Under the pieces are notes generated by a model. It searched no databases, was not told the DNA's origin, and saw only the letters and a program-made list of their open reading frames with translations. From CALRGE01 sp964360635 (lineage in GTDB: Bacteria; Patescibacteriota; Gracilibacteria; UBA1369; 2-02-FULL-48-14): a stretch of 64,000 bases of DNA. Every line of letters begins with the position of its first letter. The first letter of the stretch is position 1. Below are positions 58,652 through 64,000 of the stretch, piece after piece. Position numbers and translations under genes: made by a program. The DNA lies in the NCBI GenBank assembly GCA_964360635.1, contig CAYHXO010000001.1:1-64000 (forward strand), read 5' to 3'.

Positions 58652-59284
58652 TTAAGCAGCCGAAACCATCACCGAAGCGCGCCAACGAACATACTCAGGT
58701 ATAGCATCCAGATTGTACTCATTGAAATACGGCCGATCAAAACCCCAACGACCGCCAGGCAGGTAAGTCTCATCTTCTAAGTTATCTTCAAGAACTGCCC
58801 AATGTTCTTCATCAACTCTTCCATTTAGCTGAAGCAATGAGTAATTTCGAGGATGAATTATATTTACACCTTTCGGTAGTGTTTTTTTATATAGTTGTCT
58901 CTGTGTTGGAAGTGGAAATTGTATTAGTGGAGTGCCAGGTAATCTAGCCATACCCTCAACAAATCCGATTTGGGCTTCATTACTAGAAGGCATTTTTGCG
59001 AACCTTTCTCTAATGTATAAAGTAAGATGGGTTTCAAGTTGACCAGGTTGTCTGTTTAGATTGAGTGCATTTTCAAAATCTGCAAATGGCTTGTGAGGAA
59101 CGATTTGAAAGACTGGACGGCGAATTTTTTCCTGCACGTATGTGATTTGTTTATCTGTGTAACTGTCGCGAAGAATATCTATACACTCAGCTTCAGTCGG
59201 AATTATTACTCCTTCTGTTAATCTGCCGCGTTCGAGTAGATCAACGCTCCTGCCGTACTGTTCTCTAACGAGTTGCTCGATCAT
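58652..59284 (-). CDS. Hypothetical protein, 210 aa
   Basis: A soluble protein with many Arg, Pro and Tyr residues and no recognisable motif; it starts MIEQLVREQYGRSVDLLERG and ends ASVMVSAA. A TTGACA-17-TACATT promoter ends eight bases before the start, and a second TTGACA-17-TAATAC pair lies 46 bases further up. The upstream space is shared with the divergent yraN gene. Confidence 0.6.
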   Translation of the reverse strand: MIEQLVREQYGRSVDLLERGRLTEGVIIPTEAECIDILRDSYTDKQITYVQEKIRRPVFQIVPHKPFADFENALNLNRQPGQLETHLTLYIRERFAKMPSSNEAQIGFVEGMARLPGTPLIQFPLPTQRQLYKKTLPKGVNIIHPRNYSLLQLNGRVDEEHWAVLEDNLEDETYLPGGRWGFDRPYFNEYNLDAIPEYVRWRASVMVSAA

Positions 59285-59292
59285 AGAGGGTG

Positions 59293-59321
59293 AATGTACG
59301 TTAAAAAGAGGAGTTTGTCAA
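59293..59321 (-). promoter_or_regulatory. Promoter of the 210-aa gene
   Basis: On the minus strand TTGACA (59316-59321), a 17-base spacer and TACATT (59293-59298). The ATG at 59284 follows after eight bases, so a leaderless mRNA is predicted. A second candidate lies at 59339-59367. Confidence 0.6.
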
Positions 59322-59382
59322 ATCTCCCGCCGGCGGGGGTATTAGAAAATAGATTTTACGATGTCAAATCGCACGACGTTTT

Positions 59383-59410
59383 TTGACAAACAGACTCGCG
59401 GGTTTATCAT
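59383..59410 (+). promoter_or_regulatory. Promoter of yraN-comM
   Basis: TTGACA (59383-59388), a 16-base spacer and TATCAT (59405-59410) end six bases before the ATG at 59417, again predicting a leaderless mRNA. Confidence 0.65.
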
Positions 59411-59416
59411 TTATGT

Positions 59417-59764
59417 ATGGACAACTTGAAGTTTGGGAAAATGGCGGAGGATTGCGCGTTGCGGCTGCTTGAGAAGAAGGGCTGGCGTTTAATAGATAGG
59501 CACGTGTGTTTTCGTGAGGGCGAAATTGACTTGATTATCGGAAAGGACGAGAGGCTTTTGTTTGTGGAGGTGAAGGCGCGAAGGACTGAGGTTTTTGGGG
59601 CTGTTGTCGAAGCTCTGACAACAGGAAAAATTCGTAAACTGAAGAAAGCCGTGATGAGGTGGAGAATGCAGTCAAATGACTGTCGCACGGGGCAACTTTA
59701 TTTTATTGGGATTTTGTTCGATGGAGAAAGGCCTGTCAAAGTGGACGGGTACTTTATTGAATAA
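59417..59764 (+). CDS. yraN: YraN/UPF0102 family endonuclease-like protein
   Basis: The 115-aa protein has GKMAEDCALRLLEKKGWRLIDRHV and then the nuclease signature GEIDLIIGKDERLLFVEVKAR (E-D..EVK), of the Holliday-junction-resolvase-like UPF0102 fold. It is 13 bases upstream of comM, a common arrangement in bacteria. Its role is thought to lie in DNA processing but is not settled. Confidence 0.93.
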   Translation: MDNLKFGKMAEDCALRLLEKKGWRLIDRHVCFREGEIDLIIGKDERLLFVEVKARRTEVFGAVVEALTTGKIRKLKKAVMRWRMQSNDCRTGQLYFIGILFDGERPVKVDGYFIE

Positions 59765-59776
59765 AAACTTTATAAA

Positions 59777-61222
59777 ATGGCGATCAAATTAAAATCATTT
59801 TGTTTGCGGGGGCTCGACGCTGTGCCCGTGAATGTGGAGGTGGACAGCGTGCAGGGCATGCCGAATTTCTCGATTGGCGGAATGGCGGGGAAGAGTGTGC
59901 AAGAGGCGAAAGATCGAGTGAGGAGCGCGATTTCGCATGGTGGCTTTAAGTTTCCGATGACCAGGAAAGTGGTGAATCTTTCGCCGGCAGAATTGATAAA
60001 GCATGGAACGCATTTTGATCTGCCGATTGCGCTTGGGCTGATTGTGGCTAGCGAACAGGTTAAATTTGAGGCGAATGACTTTTTGATTGCGGGAGAATTG
60101 GGTTTACGTGGCGAGCTTCAGGCGGTGCGTGGAATTTTACCCGCGCTGATGATGGCTAAAGAAATCGGCATGAAAAAAGTGTTGATTCCGTGGGGAAATT
60201 TGAGGGAAGCCAGCTTGATTGATGGGCTTCAAATTTTTGCCGTGAAAAGTCTACGTGAATGTGTGGAGGCTGTGTGCGGAAGGACTGAGGCATCTGAACG
60301 AATTGGTTTTAATTTTGCCAGTGAGATTCTTTGGGATTTCAAAAATGTTGCCGGGCACAAAGCTGCAAAGCGAGCGATGATGGTCGCGGCGGCTGGAGGA
60401 CATCATCTGTTAATGAAGGGTCCGCCGGGAAGCGGAAAAAGTTTGCTTGCGAATAGTTTTCCTTCAATTTTACCTCGACCGGACAATTCTGAACTTCTGG
60501 AAATTTTGAAAATCTATTCTGTTATCGGAAAAAATCTTGAGAGCATAAGTCGGAATCGGCCTTTTAGATCTGTGCATCATAGCGTTACCGAACGTCGATT
60601 GATTGGAGGCGAATTTGGAGTGGGAGAGGTTACTTTAGCTCACAATGGCGTGCTGTTTCTTGATGAGTTACCGGAGTTTTCTCGAAGTGTGATTGAAAAT
60701 TTGCGACAACCTCTCGAGGAAAAAACGATAGGTCGGAAAAATTATCCCTGTAATTTTCAGCTTTTGGCTGCGATGAATCCTTGTCCTTGCGGATTTTATG
60801 GTGACTCGAAAAAAGCCTGTGTTTGCCCACCGTATCAAGTTTTGAGATATCGGCAGAAAATTTCCGGCCCGATTTTGGATCGAATCGACATTCAAATTGA
60901 AGTTCCACGAATTCCTTACGATGAACTTTCAGGCAGTGCAGAGACATCTGCGGAAATGTTAAAGAGAGTTTTAGTGGCTCGAGATATTGCGATCGGAAGG
61001 TCGGGCCATATTAATTCTGAAATGAGTCCTGCGGAGATTAAAAAGGTTGAGATGGATGCCGATGCGAAAGCATTTCTTAAGAAAGCCGCAGATAAATTCT
61101 ACTTGTCCGGTCGCGCAATTCACAAAATTATAAAAGTGGCACGAACTGTTGCAGATTTAGAAGGCGAGTCTGATATAAAACTTCCGCAAATGGCAGAGGG
61201 ACTTCAGTATAGGGCGGGTTGA
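59777..61222 (+). CDS. comM: YifB/ComM family AAA ATPase (Mg-chelatase-like)
   Basis: A 481-aa protein with an N-terminal Lon-S5-like domain (LDAVPVNVEVDSVQGMPNF), a Walker A KGPPGSGKSLLAN (about residues 214-226), Walker B GVLFLDELPEFS and the C-terminal Mg-chelatase extension (RAIHKIIKVARTVADLEG). ComM promotes branch migration of DNA during integration of incoming DNA in naturally competent bacteria. The pilin and the ComEC-like hydrolase elsewhere in the window are compatible with DNA uptake, though that is only suggestive. Confidence 0.95.
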   Translation: MAIKLKSFCLRGLDAVPVNVEVDSVQGMPNFSIGGMAGKSVQEAKDRVRSAISHGGFKFPMTRKVVNLSPAELIKHGTHFDLPIALGLIVASEQVKFEANDFLIAGELGLRGELQAVRGILPALMMAKEIGMKKVLIPWGNLREASLIDGLQIFAVKSLRECVEAVCGRTEASERIGFNFASEILWDFKNVAGHKAAKRAMMVAAAGGHHLLMKGPPGSGKSLLANSFPSILPRPDNSELLEILKIYSVIGKNLESISRNRPFRSVHHSVTERRLIGGEFGVGEVTLAHNGVLFLDELPEFSRSVIENLRQPLEEKTIGRKNYPCNFQLLAAMNPCPCGFYGDSKKACVCPPYQVLRYRQKISGPILDRIDIQIEVPRIPYDELSGSAETSAEMLKRVLVARDIAIGRSGHINSEMSPAEIKKVEMDADAKAFLKKAADKFYLSGRAIHKIIKVARTVADLEGESDIKLPQMAEGLQYRAG

Positions 61223-61277
61223 GTTGACCGAAACTTTTATCAAGCTTAAAATCAAACCGTTTATGACAACAAAAACT

Positions 61278-61430
61278 ATGAAAAATATCTCTCAAATTAA
61301 AGTCCACACAACAACAAAGAAAAGTGGTAAGACATTTTTGGAATTGGCAACTCCACATATGGTTGATGGTGGGAAGGAAAATGAAAATTTATCCATGAAT
61401 GTTGATCAAATACTTTATGGCAAACAATAA
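61278..61430 (+). CDS. Small protein upstream of the PIN toxin, possible antitoxin
   Basis: From the ATG at 61278 (MKNISQIKVHTTTKKSGK) the product has 50 aa; in-frame ATG at 61263 and TTG at 61224 are alternatives. It overlaps the preferred PIN start by 14 bases, the usual arrangement of antitoxin before VapC. It is basic with no recognisable DNA-binding fold, so assignment rests on position. Confidence 0.5.
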   Translation: MKNISQIKVHTTTKKSGKTFLELATPHMVDGGKENENLSMNVDQILYGKQ

Positions 61431-61803
61431 ATTCTTAATCGATACAAATATTTTCATTGGTTTCTACTTAACAAATGATACAAATCATGAAATTTCAAGG
61501 TCTATACTTAAAGAAGCTGCTAGATCAGAAGTAATGATTCCTTACTGTGTAATTCAGGAAGTAAGCACTTTGCTCACCTATAGATTGGGCAAGGAAAAAG
61601 CTAATGAATTCTTAATGGATATTTCCTGTACAGATAACATATCTCTGATAAGTACCGATTTAAATAATGAAATTGAATTTTTTAAAAAACTTAATAAGAA
61701 AATTTCGTTTGCTGATAGTTCGCAGATTTATTTGGCGAAGAAATACAACGCAGTATTGTTAACACTAGATCAGGAACTTTTGAAAATATATAAACAACAC
61801 TAA
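61417..61803 (+). CDS. PIN-domain toxin (VapC-like)
   Basis: With the ATG at 61417 (MANNKFLIDTNIFIG) the 128-aa protein has the PIN acidic residues: Asp in LIDTNIFI, Glu in VIQEVSTLL, Asp in SFADSSQIYLA and Asp in LLTLDQELL. It is flanked by a possible antitoxin on each side. Confidence 0.88.
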   Translation: MANNKFLIDTNIFIGFYLTNDTNHEISRSILKEAARSEVMIPYCVIQEVSTLLTYRLGKEKANEFLMDISCTDNISLISTDLNNEIEFFKKLNKKISFADSSQIYLAKKYNAVLLTLDQELLKIYKQH

Positions 61804-61804
61804 A

Positions 61805-62044
61805 ATGACAAAAAATTTAACTATAAATTTACCGAGGGATGTTTACGAGACAGTGCACTTTTTGTCAGAACGTGACAAGACCACCGAAGCCGAAAAAGTA
61901 GTTGAAATTTTAGAAGACTTTCTTGAAACTCAAGAAGATGAGTACTGGAATAAAATCGCCGAGGGCAATGATACAAATGGCGCAAAATTTATAAGCTTTG
62001 AAGCCTTCTGGAAAGATGCCCTTGCGCATGCGGCCGCGAGATAG
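61805..62044 (+). CDS. Probable ribbon-helix-helix antitoxin downstream of PIN
   Basis: The 79-aa protein begins MTKNLTINLPRDVYETVHFL and then TEAEKVVEILEDFLE, consistent with a strand-helix-helix CopG-type fold, with an acidic C-terminal tail (FEAFWKDALAHAAAR). It begins one base after the PIN stop. The order toxin then antitoxin is the reverse of the usual one. Confidence 0.65.
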   Translation: MTKNLTINLPRDVYETVHFLSERDKTTEAEKVVEILEDFLETQEDEYWNKIAEGNDTNGAKFISFEAFWKDALAHAAAR

Positions 62045-62074
62045 TAAATTTGCCCTAAGATTTTCCCAAACAAT

Positions 62075-64000
62075 TTGGCTGCAACAAACTCGAAAATAGA
62101 ACTGCCTAAGAAAGTTCTGATCCTTGGATCGGGGGCACTGAAAATTGGTGAAGCCGGCGAGTTCGATTATTCAGGTTCGCAGGCAATCAAAGCATTGAAG
62201 GAAGAGGGTATTGAAGTGATTTTGATAAATCCGAATATTGCGACAAACCAAACCAGTAAAGGCTTGGCGGATAAGATTTATTTCTTGCCGATCAATCCTT
62301 ATTTTGTGGAGAAAGTGATTTTGAAAGAAAAGCCAGATGGTCTACTTTTGAGCTTTGGCGGTCAGACTGCTTTGAATTGTGGTCTCGCTTTAGATAAATC
62401 TGGAGTGCTTGAAAAATATTCAGTGAGGGTTTTGGGAACTCCGGTAGATTCGATTGAAAAAACCGAGGACAGAGAAATTTTCAATCAGGAATTACGAAAA
62501 ATTAATGTGGACGTGCCACGAAGTATTGCCTGCACGAGTGCGGCGGCGGGAATGAAAGCGGCAGAGAAAATTGGCTATCCGGTTTTGGTGCGCGCTGCTT
62601 TTACACTCGGAGGAAAGGGGAGCGGTTTTGCTTACAATGAGAAAGAATTACAGGAATTATTGGACAACGCATTTGCATTTTCCCCTCAGGTTTTGGTTGA
62701 GGAGAATTTGAAAGGCTGGAAGGAAATCGAGTATGAAGTTGTGCGCGATTCGAAAGATAACTGCATCACGGTTTGTAATATGGAGAATTTTGATCCGCTC
62801 GGAATTCACACCGGTGAAAGTATTGTAATTGCGCCGTCGCAAACTTTGACGAACAGCGAATATCACATGCTTCGCGAAATCGCTCTAAAAGTAATCAGAC
62901 ATTTGAAAATTGTGGGGGAGTGTAATATTCAGTATGCGCTTGATCCTGTGTCTGAAAAATATCGAGTGATTGAGGTGAATGCGAGGTTGTCGCGCTCTTC
63001 TGCACTTGCTTCTAAAGCGACCGGATATCCGCTGGCTTACGTTGCGGCGAAGTTAGCGCTTGGCTATTCACTGCCTGAATTGCGCAATGCCGTAACAGGA
63101 GTAACAACTGCTTGTTTTGAACCTGCGCTCGACTATGTGGCTTTGAAAATTCCGCGATGGGATTTGGATAAATTCAGGAAGGTGACTCACACAATTTCCA
63201 GCGAAATGAAATCGGTTGGAGAAATTATGGCGCTTGGAAGAAATTTTGAGGAAGTGATTCAAAAAGGATTACGAATGTTGCAGGTTGGATTTTTGGGTCT
63301 GACTGGAAATGACAGGCTTGGAATTCAAACTGAAGATTTAAAAAAGGCTATTTCTGTGCCGACGCCAAAGAGAATTTTGGCAGTTGCTGAGGCGCTGAAA
63401 AAAGGTTGGGAAATTGATAAAATTTATGAACTGTCGGGAATTGATCCTTGGTTTTTGGGCAAGTTGAAAAATATTATCGATCTTGAAAATGTGCTTGAGA
63501 AAACTGAGATTGATGAAGAGCTGATGCGAGATGCAAAAAAGCATGGCTTTTCAGATAAGCAAATTGGGCTTTTGAAGGGTATGGAAGAAAAGGAAGTGCG
63601 TTCAATGAGGAAGAAAATGAAAGTACTGCCAAGTGTGAAGCAAATTGATACGATGGCAGCGGAGTACCCTGCAAAAACAAATTATCTATACCTTACTTAT
63701 CATGGCGACAAGCATGATGTTGAGTTTAGCCATAAAGGAAAGAGTGCGATTGTTTTGGGTAGCGGGGCTTACTGCATCGGATCTTCCGTTGAGTTCGACT
63801 GGTGTTGTGTTAATGCGATTAAATCGCTTGCGAAATTGAAATATGAAACGATAATGATTAACTATAATCCTGAAACTGTTTCGACCGATTACGACACTTG
63901 CGACAAACTTTATTTTGATGAACTTTCGTTGGAGCGCGTTTTAGATATTTATGAGCTTGAAGAGCCGGATGGTGTGATTGTTTCTACCGGCGGACAAATT
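62075..64000 (+). CDS. carB: Carbamoyl-phosphate synthase large subunit (5' part)
   Basis: The frame is open from just after 62047 to the window end with no ATG near the family start; TTG at 62075 (then AATNSKIELPKKVLILGSG) is the best start. The first half contains GSGALKIGEAGEFDYSGSQ, the ATP-grasp segment with VLVRAAFTLGGKGSG and EVNARLSRSSALASKATGYP, and the oligomerisation domain. The second half begins TNYLYLTYHGDKHDV with VLGSGAYCIGSSVEFDWC. Wording in both halves is closer to the eukaryotic CAD/CPS type than to the E. coli enzyme. It supplies carbamoyl phosphate for pyrimidine and arginine synthesis. The C-terminal domains lie outside. Confidence 0.95.
   Translation, partial: MAATNSKIELPKKVLILGSGALKIGEAGEFDYSGSQAIKALKEEGIEVILINPNIATNQTSKGLADKIYFLPINPYFVEKVILKEKPDGLLLSFGGQTALNCGLALDKSGVLEKYSVRVLGTPVDSIEKTEDREIFNQELRKINVDVPRSIACTSAAAGMKAAEKIGYPVLVRAAFTLGGKGSGFAYNEKELQELLDNAFAFSPQVLVEENLKGWKEIEYEVVRDSKDNCITVCNMENFDPLGIHTGESIVIAPSQTLTNSEYHMLREIALKVIRHLKIVGECNIQYALDPVSEKYRVIEVNARLSRSSALASKATGYPLAYVAAKLALGYSLPELRNAVTGVTTACFEPALDYVALKIPRWDLDKFRKVTHTISSEMKSVGEIMALGRNFEEVIQKGLRMLQVGFLGLTGNDRLGIQTEDLKKAISVPTPKRILAVAEALKKGWEIDKIYELSGIDPWFLGKLKNIIDLENVLEKTEIDEELMRDAKKHGFSDKQIGLLKGMEEKEVRSMRKKMKVLPSVKQIDTMAAEYPAKTNYLYLTYHGDKHDVEFSHKGKSAIVLGSGAYCIGSSVEFDWCCVNAIKSLAKLKYETIMINYNPETVSTDYDTCDKLYFDELSLERVLDIYELEEPDGVIVSTGGQI

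Noticed and set aside
1..64000. Alternative genetic code with UGA read as Gly (Gracilibacteria type)
   Set aside because: Many well-defined genes such as nadE and murA-neighbouring frames end in UGA at the expected family C terminus, and no conserved domain is interrupted by UGA.
1..64000. CRISPR array, IS element or prophage
   Set aside because: No regularly spaced direct repeats with unique spacers, no transposase or integrase, and no phage structural genes were seen.

Overview
The window is AT-rich (by eye around 40% GC), tightly packed DNA from a small bacterial genome. It most resembles a Patescibacteria/CPR lineage, and a Peregrinibacteria-like one is my best guess. Support: a DUF4012 exported protein, a TrbC/VirB2-type pilin of the kind common in CPR, a class I lysyl-tRNA synthetase, LemA with DUF3137 proteins, many toxin-antitoxin (TA) modules, and very large proteins of unknown function. 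UGA is a normal stop, which argues against Gracilibacteria/Absconditabacteria. Few genes have a Shine-Dalgarno sequence, and several have a -10 box only 5 to 8 bases before the start codon, suggesting leaderless mRNAs. The taxonomy is inference.

Layout. 1-5.7 kb: S41 peptidase, lipoprotein, an unusually GC-rich M23/beta-helix surface protein, and two small minus-strand genes. 5.7-11.3 kb: PcrA/UvrD helicase, unknown proteins, and a fibronectin/Ig-like surface protein. 11.5-17.1 kb: RelB/RelE-type pair, ComEC-like hydrolase, MurA, NAD synthetase, PIN/Phd pair. 17.2-24.5 kb: small zincin-like protein, tRNA-Tyr, DUF3137-LemA-DUF3137, tRNA-Thr, a protein with a HicA-like tail, MurB, pilin, PRC-barrel protein. 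24.5-35.3 kb: an unrecognised locus of giant proteins (999, 1127 and 675 aa) with small partners, interrupted by a decayed AbiEii-like cassette. 35.3-43.4 kb: accessory island with tRNA-Pro, RelB/YafQ, a DUF4143 ATPase, a LURP-one-like lipoprotein, RHH/RelE, Fic, two paralogous HExxH proteins, cytidine deaminase and RHH/PIN. 43.4-64 kb: mainly housekeeping genes: a MurL-MurD fusion, YbeY, a GH18-like protein, a membrane-anchored HTH protein with a polyprenol-kinase-like protein, GuaA, DUF4012, LysRS, a TrmB-type regulator, DnaB, YraN, ComM, a PIN module and the 5' part of carB.

How the genes work together. MurA, MurB and the MurL-MurD fusion outline cytoplasmic peptidoglycan precursor synthesis; the fusion suggests D-Glu is made by epimerising UDP-MurNAc-Ala-Glu rather than by a free glutamate racemase. 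The surface proteins, pilin and DUF4012 protein fit a cell living in contact with others. At least six TA-like modules and Fic lie between conserved genes, several with palindromes at their promoters. Most convergent gene pairs abut or overlap at their 3' ends. The strongest leads are the MurL-MurD fusion, the giant-protein locus whose beta domain recurs in three consecutive genes, the HicA-tailed protein, the paired HExxH proteins, the AbiEii homologue lacking its catalytic motif, and dispersed or palindromic DNA elements.
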